Both the position numbers and the translations under genes were made by a program. From contig JANLUX010000315.1 in assembly GCA_031363705.1 (NCBI GenBank), positions 1-9,343 on the forward strand: a stretch of 9,343 bases of DNA, read 5' to 3'. This DNA is from JANLUX01 sp031363705 (GTDB lineage: Bacteria; Bacteroidota; Bacteroidia; AKYH767-A; OLB10). Positions 1-5,738 of the stretch are shown piece after piece. The number at the start of each line of letters is the position of its first letter. Positions within the stretch are counted from its first letter, which is position 1. Under the pieces are notes generated by a model that was not told where the DNA came from, made no database searches, and saw nothing but the letters and a program-made list of their open reading frames with translations.

Positions 1-1
1 T

Positions 2-1111
2 GTTGCCGTTCTGATCGGTATCAGTTCATTGTGGTACACCAATAAACTTGCGAGAGAGTTAGCAACGGAGGAGCGCAAAAAAGCAGAGTTGTGGGCTGAA
101 GCAATCAAACACATTTCAAATGTTGCAACAGATGCAGGAGATTTAAGTTTTGCATTGTCTGTTTTATCCAACAACACTACCATACCAATGATACTGGCTG
201 ATGACAAAAACCAGGTGAATTCTTTTCGCAATTTAGATTCAGCCCGTGCTGTAACTGAACCTCAATATTTACAAGACCAGATTAAAATAATGAAAAAAGA
301 ACACGAACCTATCGTGATTCATTATGGAGATGACGACCAGAAAAATTTTATTTATTATAAAGATTCTTACCTGCTTACGCAATTGCGTTTGTATCCCTTT
401 TTTCAATTAGCAGTGATCGCATTGTTTTTATTAGTTTCCTATTTTGCATTCAGCACTTCGCGCAGAGCAGAACAAAACCAGGTTTGGGTAGGTATGGCAA
501 AAGAAACTGCACACCAGCTTGGTACGCCACTCTCCTCATTAATGGCGTGGATTGAATATTTAAAATTAAGACCGCAACCTGACGAACACCTTCATGAAAT
601 TGAAAAAGACATCACGCGGTTAAATACAATTACTGAACGTTTTTCCAAAATCGGTTCTGCTCCTGCACTGAAAAAAGAAAACCTAACAACTGTTTTACAA
701 AGTTCCATCAATTATATTCGTACACGAACTTCTTCTAAAGTTAATTTTGATTTACAAAACCTTCAGAGTTATGATGTGGAAGCGCCAATCAATGTTCCGT
801 TGTTTGAATGGGTTTTAGAAAATGTTTTTAAAAATGCAATTGATGCGATAAGCGGAAAGGGTTCAATCACTATAAAAGTAACCGATCAGCAGCAGTTCGC
901 TTATATTGATATTACAGATTCCGGAAAAGGAATTCCAAAATCTAAATACAAAACTGTTTTTAAACCCGGTTATACCAGTAAAAGCCGAGGATGGGGATTA
1001 GGTCTTTCACTTTCAAAACGTATTGTTGAAGAATATCACAACGGGCAGATTTTTGTGAAAAGTTCTGAGCTGAATAAGGGAACAACGTTTAGGATTGTGT
1101 TGAAGAAATAA
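2..1111 (+). CDS. Sensor histidine kinase, 5' end cut by the window
   Basis: Membrane-bound two-component sensor kinase. The frame is open to the window edge and reads VAVLIGISSLWY before a TTG at position 29, so the true start lies upstream and the edge cuts the first membrane helix. Numbering from that TTG, residues 1-120 form a short extracytoplasmic region, 122-142 a second membrane segment, and 157-171 the phosphoacceptor H-box (AKETAHQLGTPLSSL, His162). The ATPase domain has the N-box ENVFKNAIDAI at 264-274, DSGKGIP at 297-303, an F-box around FKPGYTSK and the G2 box GWGLGLSLS at 321-329. No HAMP domain is evident between the membrane segment and the H-box. All catalytic motifs are intact, so it should be active. 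No response regulator is in the window, and the signal sensed cannot be read from the sequence. Confidence 0.93.
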   Translation, partial: VAVLIGISSLWYTNKLARELATEERKKAELWAEAIKHISNVATDAGDLSFALSVLSNNTTIPMILADDKNQVNSFRNLDSARAVTEPQYLQDQIKIMKKEHEPIVIHYGDDDQKNFIYYKDSYLLTQLRLYPFFQLAVIALFLLVSYFAFSTSRRAEQNQVWVGMAKETAHQLGTPLSSLMAWIEYLKLRPQPDEHLHEIEKDITRLNTITERFSKIGSAPALKKENLTTVLQSSINYIRTRTSSKVNFDLQNLQSYDVEAPINVPLFEWVLENVFKNAIDAISGKGSITIKVTDQQQFAYIDITDSGKGIPKSKYKTVFKPGYTSKSRGWGLGLSLSKRIVEEYHNGQIFVKSSELNKGTTFRIVLKK

Positions 1112-1124
1112 TGCTTTAACTTTA
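1095..1124 (+). promoter_or_regulatory. Candidate Bacteroidota-type promoter before the Uma2 gene
   Basis: TTG at 1095-1097 is followed, after 19 nt, by TAACTTTA at 1117-1124. This is close to the Bacteroidota housekeeping pattern TTTG-N19-TAnnTTTG, with the last base off consensus. The -33 element lies inside the end of the kinase gene. The box ends only 4 nt before the ATG at 1129, so a transcript from it would be almost leaderless. Position and spacing support it, but the -7 match is imperfect. Confidence 0.4.
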
Positions 1125-1128
1125 CAAT

Positions 1129-1677
1129 ATGAATACCTATGATTACATCCCGCTTTATACTTATGAAGACTATGAGCAATGGGAAGGCAGGTGGGAACTT
1201 ATTCACGGCTATCCACATGCAATGAGTCCTTCGCCCAACCGTAAGCATCAGTTTATTTATACAGAAATCGCATCTGAATTCAGAGATATATTAAAAAATA
1301 ATAAAGAATGTCAACAGTGTCGTACTTATCAGGATTTGGATTGGATTATAAGCAACAATACAACGGTTTGCCCGGATGTAATGATTGTATGCGGAGAATT
1401 TAAAGATAATTTTCTGAAATTTCCGCCTTCCCTTATCGTGGAAATTCTATCTCCAAGAACAACAATGAAAGATTATAATATCAAATACCGGTTATATGAA
1501 TCACAAAAAGTTAAATATTATATTATTATTAACCCAGATACCAGAGGTTGTGATTTATTTGAATTGGAAAATGATGTTTACGTTCAAAAAAACAACCTGA
1601 AAGATTTTTCTTTTATTGCGGGCTGCAATATTGCTTTTGATATTCCGGCTTTTATTTCACAATTAATTCTAGATTAG
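1129..1677 (+). CDS. Uma2 family (DUF820) PD-(D/E)xK-fold endonuclease-like protein
   Basis: 182-residue protein with the hallmarks of the Uma2 family, predicted to adopt a restriction-endonuclease-like fold. Visible landmarks are WELIHG at 22-27 (Glu23), the CPDVMIV strand at 81-87 (Asp83), VEILSPRT at 104-111 (Glu105) and the KYRLYESQKVKYYIIINP stretch at 119-136 in place of the usual K..Y...GV.EYW block. The acidic residues expected of the metal site are kept, so the domain is probably folded and intact. Biological roles of this family are poorly known; copies are often numerous and scattered in genomes, especially in cyanobacteria. The start sits 17 bp after the kinase stop and right behind a candidate promoter, so it may be expressed on its own. 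A nuclease role is inferred from the fold only. Confidence 0.85.
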   Translation: MNTYDYIPLYTYEDYEQWEGRWELIHGYPHAMSPSPNRKHQFIYTEIASEFRDILKNNKECQQCRTYQDLDWIISNNTTVCPDVMIVCGEFKDNFLKFPPSLIVEILSPRTTMKDYNIKYRLYESQKVKYYIIINPDTRGCDLFELENDVYVQKNNLKDFSFIAGCNIAFDIPAFISQLILD

Positions 1678-1693
1678 AGATATTTTAGTTTTT

Positions 1694-1701
1694 TAACTTT
1701 G
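1694..1701 (+). promoter_or_regulatory. -7 box (TAnnTTTG) before the antitoxin-like gene
   Basis: TAACTTTG at 1694-1701 is an exact match to the Bacteroidota -7 consensus TAnnTTTG. It lies 27 nt before the ATG at 1729, a typical leader length. No TTG is found at the expected distance upstream, so only half of the promoter is recognisable. Confidence 0.5.
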
Positions 1702-1728
1702 AGTAAATAATTAATTGTAATAAATAAC

Positions 1729-1989
1729 ATGAGTATTGAATCAATCAAATTAAGTTTGTTAGAGTGGCTCGCTCAGATAGAGGATGAAACCATTTTAACA
1801 CAATTAAAAAAAATTCGTGATGAAGTGGAACTTGCACAATATGAGAAAGAATTAAAAAAACCATTTACAGAGAAAGAGTTAATAACAAGAACAAAAAAAT
1901 CAGAAGATGATTATTTGAAAGATCGTGTTAAAACAATTGATCAAGCTGTTAGCATTTCAAGACTTGGAATAGAGAATGCGAGGATATGA
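1729..1989 (+). CDS. Small antitoxin-like protein (addiction-module component type), apparently without a toxin
   Basis: 86 residues, charged and predicted mostly helical. The N-terminus (SIESIKLSLLEWLAQIEDETILTQL) and the centre (FTEKELITRTKKSEDDYLKDRVKTIDQ, residues 45-71) resemble small Bacteroidota antitoxins, which carry a helical head and a 'sEeEl..R.kkaeeD...Gr..ti.e' segment that binds a RelE/ParE-type toxin. The last 15 residues (AVSISRLGIENARI) do not look like the usual charged tail. No toxin follows: only a 16-codon frame starts at the ATGA overlap at 1986. It may be an orphan or decaying antitoxin, or a stand-alone small regulator. The family call is from memory of sequence pattern and is tentative. 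Confidence 0.5.
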   Translation: MSIESIKLSLLEWLAQIEDETILTQLKKIRDEVELAQYEKELKKPFTEKELITRTKKSEDDYLKDRVKTIDQAVSISRLGIENARI

Positions 1990-2017
1990 TTAAGTTAAAA
2001 CAAACATTTAAAAATCT

Positions 2018-2025
2018 TAACTTTG
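2018..2025 (+). promoter_or_regulatory. -7 box (TAnnTTTG) before the small protein/retropepsin pair
   Basis: TAACTTTG at 2018-2025 matches the Bacteroidota -7 consensus exactly and stands 22 nt before the ATG at 2048. A clear -33 TTG is lacking. It would start transcription of the two overlapping genes at 2048-2691, and possibly run on into hemW. Confidence 0.5.
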
Positions 2026-2047
2026 TATCTCGATAAGACAAGCATTA

Positions 2048-2302
2048 ATGGGACAATTATTAAACATCAGCGATATTAAAAAACTCTATCCTGATGAATG
2101 GGTTTTGGTAGGCAATCCTGTAATGGATGAAAGCAAAATCAATGTGCTTTCAGGAATTCCTATTTATCACAGTAAAGACCAGAAAGAAGTTTGCTATATC
2201 GGCAGAGACAAGACATCCGACTTTGATAAAATCACTTTGATTTATACCGGCACTTTTAAACCGACAAGAAAAATAACCGGTATTTTCAATCGTATCAAAT
2301 AA
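2048..2302 (+). CDS. Unknown small protein paired with the retropepsin gene
   Basis: 84-residue soluble protein with no signal peptide or membrane segment. I do not recognise a named domain. It opens with a short helix (LLNISDIKKLYPDEWVLVGNP, residues 4-24) and continues with strand-rich sequence, including IPIYHSKDQKEVCYIGRDK at about 37-55 and a basic end (KPTRKITGIFNRIK). The 'YPdEWVlvgnP...' opening resembles small proteins that I recall next to aspartyl-protease genes in Bacteroidota and cyanobacteria. Its stop overlaps the ATG of the retropepsin gene by one base (TAATG at 2300-2304), so the two are almost certainly translated together and probably act together. It could be a partner, inhibitor or substrate of the protease; this is inference from the overlap only. 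Confidence 0.75.
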   Translation: MGQLLNISDIKKLYPDEWVLVGNPVMDESKINVLSGIPIYHSKDQKEVCYIGRDKTSDFDKITLIYTGTFKPTRKITGIFNRIK

Positions 2303-2691
2303 TGACATTTCCATTTGAACGAGATCCCGGCAGCGGCTTGATTATTATTAGCATTGAAATAGACAACAAGTACGAACTGAAAATGGTCCTTGATACAGGA
2401 GCGAGCAATACAACCATCAACAGCAACGCTTTATATTTATCAGGTTATGACCTTAAAGATAATATTGGCAAAGTGGAAATTGAAACCGCAAACGGAATTA
2501 TAGAAACAGAAGTTTTTGAAATTGACAGTTTCGCTTCTCTTGGACTTTCAAAAGAAAAATTCCAAATTCAGGTTTACGACTTCCTGGCTCACGGTGTATT
2601 TTCTGACTTCAATGGTCTTCTTGGTCTGGACTTTTTAGAAGGAACAAAATTTTGCATTGACACCAAATTAAACAGAATTACATTGTCCTGA
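2302..2691 (+). CDS. Retropepsin-like single-domain aspartic protease
   Basis: 129 residues, cytoplasmic by appearance (no signal peptide or membrane helix). The catalytic motif VLDTGASNTTIN lies at 29-40 with Asp31, and the matching hydrophobic-hydrophobic-Gly motif GLLGLDFL lies at 105-112, the arrangement seen in retroviral-type proteases. Only one DTG is present, so an active site would require a homodimer. The strand between (KVEIETANGIIETEVFEIDS, 57-76) fits the flap and inner-loop region. The length equals one bare protease domain, with no fused pro-segment or substrate domain. Translation is coupled to the 84-residue gene before it, and hemW starts 24 bp after its stop. Substrates of such stand-alone bacterial retropepsins are largely unknown. 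Confidence 0.88.
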   Translation: MTFPFERDPGSGLIIISIEIDNKYELKMVLDTGASNTTINSNALYLSGYDLKDNIGKVEIETANGIIETEVFEIDSFASLGLSKEKFQIQVYDFLAHGVFSDFNGLLGLDFLEGTKFCIDTKLNRITLS

Positions 2692-2715
2692 TGCTGCATT
2701 AATATTTACTCGTAA

Positions 2716-3876
2716 ATGAGCGGCATTTATATCCATATTCCTTTTTGCAAACAAGCCTGCCATTATTGTGATTTTCACTTCTCTACTTCTTTGAAAAATA
2801 AAGAGGCAATGCTTGATGCAATTTTAAAAGAGATTGAATTAAGAAAAGAATATCTCAGCAACAATGACACAATTAATACAGTTAACCCAATCAACACATT
2901 TAACTTAATTAACACCATTTATTTTGGAGGAGGAACACCCTCATTGCTAACCGGAGATGAAATCAATCGGGTCATTGATCAAATTTCAAAGCATTTTCAA
3001 ATTGATGCAAGTGCAGAGATTACCTTAGAAGCAAATCCTGATAACCTGGATAAGCAATCATTGCAATCATTAAAACAAACACCTGTTAACCGTTTAAGCA
3101 TCGGTATCCAATCTTTTTATGATGAAGATTTAAAACTGATGAACCGTGCACACAATGCAGAAATGGCTTTGCGTTGTGTACCTGATGCTGCTGATGTTGG
3201 TTTTTCTCAAATCACTATAGATTTGATCTATGCACTTCCAAATCTCACTCACGAAAGATGGATTCATAATTTGAAAACTGCATTTGCTTTACCTGTTAAT
3301 CATCTTTCCTGTTATTGCTTAACGGTTGAACCAAGAACTGCATTAGCTGAAATGGTGAAAAAAAATAAGATAACAATTCCTGATGATGATCATGCAGCAC
3401 AACAATTTCAGTTGCTTGTTGAAATGGGTTCAAACGCAGGATTTGAACAATATGAAATTTCTAATTTTTGCAGGGATGGCAACTATTCAAAACACAACAG
3501 CAATTACTGGAGAGGCGAATCTTATTTAGGAATTGGTCCTTCTGCTCATTCATACAATGGTAGTTCACGTGAATGGAATATTGCAAATAATCTACTGTAC
3601 ATAAAAAGTATAAATGAATCAATCATTCCATTTACAAAAGAAGAATTAACTGCTGATCAGCATTACAATGAATATATTTTAATTTCGTTACGAACTTCGT
3701 GGGGTGTTGATTTAAACAAAGTGAAAAAGCATGGAATCCATTATGCAGATTTTTTTCTTGATCACATCTCAATAAAATTAAAAGAAGAAACAGTGCAACA
3801 ACACAAAGGCATTTATACGCTTACACAAAAAGGGAAATTATTTGCTGATAAAATTGCCGCTGACTTATTTATATGA
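2716..3876 (+). CDS. hemW: HemW, radical SAM heme chaperone (coproporphyrinogen oxidase-like)
   Basis: 386 residues. The radical SAM cluster motif CKQACHYC (Cys11, Cys15, Cys18) follows the IYIHIPFC strand, and GGGTPS at 71-76 contributes to S-adenosylmethionine binding. The C-terminal HemN_C-like part includes the conserved KHNSNYWRGESYLGIGPSAHSY region. The cluster motif, the short N-terminus and the lack of a HemN-type leader favour HemW over true oxygen-independent coproporphyrinogen oxidase HemN. HemW binds heme and delivers it to target proteins. An unusual feature is a threefold hexapeptide insertion (TINTVN-PINTFN-LINTIY, residues 52-69) just before GGGTPS, coded by 18-bp units. The stop overlaps the next ATG (ATGA at 3873-3876), so the two genes are coupled. 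Confidence 0.93.
   Translation: MSGIYIHIPFCKQACHYCDFHFSTSLKNKEAMLDAILKEIELRKEYLSNNDTINTVNPINTFNLINTIYFGGGTPSLLTGDEINRVIDQISKHFQIDASAEITLEANPDNLDKQSLQSLKQTPVNRLSIGIQSFYDEDLKLMNRAHNAEMALRCVPDAADVGFSQITIDLIYALPNLTHERWIHNLKTAFALPVNHLSCYCLTVEPRTALAEMVKKNKITIPDDDHAAQQFQLLVEMGSNAGFEQYEISNFCRDGNYSKHNSNYWRGESYLGIGPSAHSYNGSSREWNIANNLLYIKSINESIIPFTKEELTADQHYNEYILISLRTSWGVDLNKVKKHGIHYADFFLDHISIKLKEETVQQHKGIYTLTQKGKLFADKIAADLFI
2869..2922 (+). repeat. Three in-frame 18-bp units inside hemW
   Basis: Three consecutive imperfect 18-bp units at 2869-2886, 2887-2904 and 2905-2922 encode TINTVN, PINTFN and LINTIY. All keep the INT core in register. The third unit runs into the normal strand that precedes GGGTPS (usually a single I-D/N-T-I-Y-F), so units one and two look like duplicated copies of native sequence that have since diverged. 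As 18 bp is a multiple of three, the frame is preserved. Confidence 0.8.
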
Positions 3877-4619
3877 TTGCAACAATTGAACATTCATCCG
3901 GATCACTTAAAGTTGATTTGTCAAAACCGATTGACATTTCAATGCCATTGCGTGCCGGAGAAAAAAATGTGAATGCCTGGTATCGTTCCCCTGTACGGAT
4001 GGAAGCAGTTCGGTTGGGTGACTGGGTTGGTGATGTGAATGAAGGTGGTTCAGTAAATTTTCGCGACATCTGGTTCAATCCTCATGCACATGGCACTCAT
4101 ACCGAAACAGTGTGGCACATCAGCAGTCAACAAATTTCAATCAATGAAGCACTGAAACAATTTTTCTTTCTTGCAGAACTGATTACCATTACACCTGAAT
4201 CCCGTGAGAATGATAAAATCATAACCGAAGATCAAATAAAAAAAATGTTAGGTGATACAAGTTGCGAAGCGGTAATCATCCGCACTTTGCCGAATGATGA
4301 AAGTAAATTAACAAGACAATATTCAAATACCAATCCTCCATATTTACACCAACACGCTGCAGAATTTTTGAGAAAAAAAAACATTCAGCATCTTTTTATT
4401 GATCTTCCTTCGGTTGACCGTGAACAGGATGATGGAAAATTATTGGCTCATCATGCTTTCTGGAATTATCCTGAAGCAACACGAATAAATGCAACCATCA
4501 CTGAATTAATTTATGTACCTAATGAAATTGAGGATGGAAAATATTTACTGAATCTCCAGATAGCACCTTTTGAAAATGATGCTGCACCATCTAAACCCAT
4601 TTTGTATAAAATAATATAA
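3873..4619 (+). CDS. Cyclase family protein (kynurenine formamidase-like metal hydrolase)
   Basis: 248 residues. The metal-binding signature of the family is present as HAHGTHTETVWH, with His71, His73, Gly74-Thr75-His76, Glu78 and His82. This is a variant of the HxGTHxDxPxH motif, with Glu where Asp is common. The family includes KynB-type arylformamidases, which hydrolyse N-formylkynurenine, and other zinc or manganese amide hydrolases. The N-terminal part (VDLSKPIDISMPLRAG, 14-29) matches the usual opening strand 'DLs.pI.igmP'. Length is in the normal range for the family. No other kynurenine pathway gene is nearby, so the substrate is uncertain and a kynB name is not justified. The start is set by the ATGA overlap with hemW. 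Confidence 0.85.
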   Translation: MIATIEHSSGSLKVDLSKPIDISMPLRAGEKNVNAWYRSPVRMEAVRLGDWVGDVNEGGSVNFRDIWFNPHAHGTHTETVWHISSQQISINEALKQFFFLAELITITPESRENDKIITEDQIKKMLGDTSCEAVIIRTLPNDESKLTRQYSNTNPPYLHQHAAEFLRKKNIQHLFIDLPSVDREQDDGKLLAHHAFWNYPEATRINATITELIYVPNEIEDGKYLLNLQIAPFENDAAPSKPILYKII

Positions 4620-4649
4620 GACACACCAGCGAAAAGTACTTTAAAATTC

Positions 4650-4657
4650 TACCTTTG
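4650..4657 (+). promoter_or_regulatory. -7 box (TAnnTTTG) before the bTHX gene
   Basis: TACCTTTG at 4650-4657 matches the Bacteroidota -7 consensus and lies 27 nt before the ATG at 4685. The leader between them is A/T-rich (AATAATCAAACAAAATAAAT region), which in this phylum favours strong translation without a Shine-Dalgarno sequence. No clear -33 element was found. Confidence 0.55.
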
Positions 4658-4684
4658 CCTCTTAATAATCAAACAAAATAAATT

Positions 4685-4840
4685 ATGGGAAAAGGCGATC
4701 AACGCTCACGCAAAGGAAAGGTAACCATTGGTTCTTCCGGTAAAACGCGCAGCAAAAGAATTCAGAACGTAAAAGCTAAAGCTGCTTTAAAAGAGCAAAG
4801 TCATTACACTAACGCAAACGCAGAAAAAGCTACTGCGTAA
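4685..4840 (+). CDS. 30S ribosomal protein bTHX (Thx)
   Basis: A 51-residue gene too short for common ORF cut-offs. The N-terminus MGKGDQRSRKGKVTIGSSGK is a clear match to the Thx family pattern 'GKGDxxtrrGKxxxGsyGkxRp', a tiny basic protein that sits in the head of the 30S subunit against 16S rRNA. Residues 21-51 (TRSKRIQNVKAKAALKEQ and an Ala/Asn-rich end) form a C-terminal extension beyond the roughly 26-residue Thermus protein. The protein is strongly basic in its first 35 residues, as expected for rRNA binding. It has its own -7 box upstream and an A-rich leader. purQ starts 43 bp downstream, across an ATTCGT repeat element, so read-through into purQ is plausible. Confidence 0.85.
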   Translation: MGKGDQRSRKGKVTIGSSGKTRSKRIQNVKAKAALKEQSHYTNANAEKATA

Positions 4841-4846
4841 TCCATC

Positions 4847-4881
4847 ATTCGTGTATTCGTAAAAATTCGTATTCGTTGATG
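4847..4881. repeat. ATTCGT-rich 35-bp element, copy A
   Basis: Four ATTCGT hexamers at 4847-4852, 4855-4860, 4865-4870 and 4871-4876, followed by TGATG. A second copy with the same length and spacing lies at 7251-7285; the two agree at about 31 of 35 positions by eye. This copy occupies nearly the whole gap between the bTHX gene and purQ and ends 2 nt before the purQ start, so it forms the purQ leader. It probably belongs to a dispersed intergenic family. Confidence 0.7.
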
Positions 4882-4883
4882 TT

Positions 4884-5576
4884 ATGAAATTCGGTGTAGT
4901 AATTTTTCCGGGCTCCAATTGTGATCGTGATCTTATTCACGTGTTAAGTGATGTGATGCAACAGGAAGTAAAAGAACTCTGGCACAAAGACCACTCACTA
5001 CAAGGATGTGATTTTATATTATTACCGGGAGGTTTTTCTTATGGCGATTATTTACGCTCAGGTGCAATCGCCCGTTTTTCTCCCATCATGCAGGAGGTAA
5101 TGGAGTTTGCTGACAAGGGAGGAAATGTGTTTGGCATTTGCAACGGATTCCAGATTTTATGCGAAGCGCATTTGTTGCCCGGTGCTTTACTGCATAATGT
5201 GCATCACCAGTTCAGTTGTAAAAATGTTTTTCTTCGTTGCGAAACTGATGAAAGCATGTTAACATCACGCTTGCGCATCGGACAGGTAATAAAAGTTCCG
5301 ATTGCACATGGTGAAGGAAATTTTTATTGTGATGATTCCACTTTGAAATCATTGGATGATAACGGTCAGATTTTATTCCGTTATTGTGATGAGAAAGGAA
5401 ACATAACCGGTGAAAGCAATCCAAACGGAGCTTTACAAAACATAGCATGCATTTGCAATAAACAAAAAAATGTTTTTGGTATGATGCCGCATCCTGAGCG
5501 CGCATCGGAAAGTGTGTTGGGAAATACAGATGGAAGATTAATTTTTGAATCAATCCTCAATACTGTATTAGCGTAA
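4884..5576 (+). CDS. purQ: PurQ, glutaminase subunit of FGAM synthase
   Basis: 230 residues, full length for the family. It is the class I glutamine amidotransferase subunit that feeds ammonia to PurL in the PurS-PurL-PurQ complex, converting formylglycinamide ribonucleotide to its amidine in cytoplasmic purine synthesis. Landmarks are FPGSNCDRD at 8-16, GGFSYGDYLRSGAIARF at 49-65, the nucleophile elbow FGICNGFQ with Cys86, and the rest of the catalytic triad in MMPHPER (His203, Glu205). A separate PurQ implies a small PurL plus PurS elsewhere in this genome, rather than the large fused PurL; neither is in the window. No ribosome-binding site is visible; the ATG follows a repeat element directly. 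Confidence 0.96.
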   Translation: MKFGVVIFPGSNCDRDLIHVLSDVMQQEVKELWHKDHSLQGCDFILLPGGFSYGDYLRSGAIARFSPIMQEVMEFADKGGNVFGICNGFQILCEAHLLPGALLHNVHHQFSCKNVFLRCETDESMLTSRLRIGQVIKVPIAHGEGNFYCDDSTLKSLDDNGQILFRYCDEKGNITGESNPNGALQNIACICNKQKNVFGMMPHPERASESVLGNTDGRLIFESILNTVLA

Positions 5577-5610
5577 AACACCACATCTTTCAATATTACT
5601 TTAAAAACAA

Positions 5611-5665
5611 ATAATCGCTAAGGCAACAGAACACATAGTGAAACTTTGTGCCTTGGTATCGGAGT
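5611..5665. repeat. Hairpin-forming repeat-like sequence after purQ
   Basis: The 5577-5738 gap has no supportable gene. Within it, AAGGCA at 5620-5625 pairs with TGCCTT at 5649-5654, with partial pairing continuing inward (CAACAGA against CTTTG). The wording 'CTAAGGCAACAGA...ACTTTGTGCCTTGG' looks like the partly palindromic intergenic repeats common in Bacteroidota genomes. It might also serve as a weak terminator for purQ, but no T-run follows. Only one copy is in this window, so the family assignment is from memory. Confidence 0.35.
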
Positions 5666-5738
5666 GGCATACTTTTCTATTCTAAGAATAATTATACATT
5701 CTTAAACTTTTTTAGTCATTAGTCCGTATATAAAGTAA

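Noticed and set aside
29..1111. TTG at position 29 as the true start of the histidine kinase
   Set aside because: The frame is open upstream to the window edge and encodes hydrophobic residues that continue a membrane helix, so the gene is simply cut by the window.
2704..2717. Palindrome ATTTAC-TC-GTAAAT overlapping the hemW start as an operator
   Set aside because: Only 6-bp arms in A/T-rich DNA with a single occurrence; likely by chance.
3873..4619. Kynurenine pathway operon (kynB)
   Set aside because: Only the general cyclase-family motif is present, with Glu at the usual Asp position, and no other kynurenine gene is in the window.
5212..5593. Minus-strand open frames opposite purQ
   Set aside because: They lie entirely in the shadow of the well-supported purQ gene and show no recognisable domain or signal.
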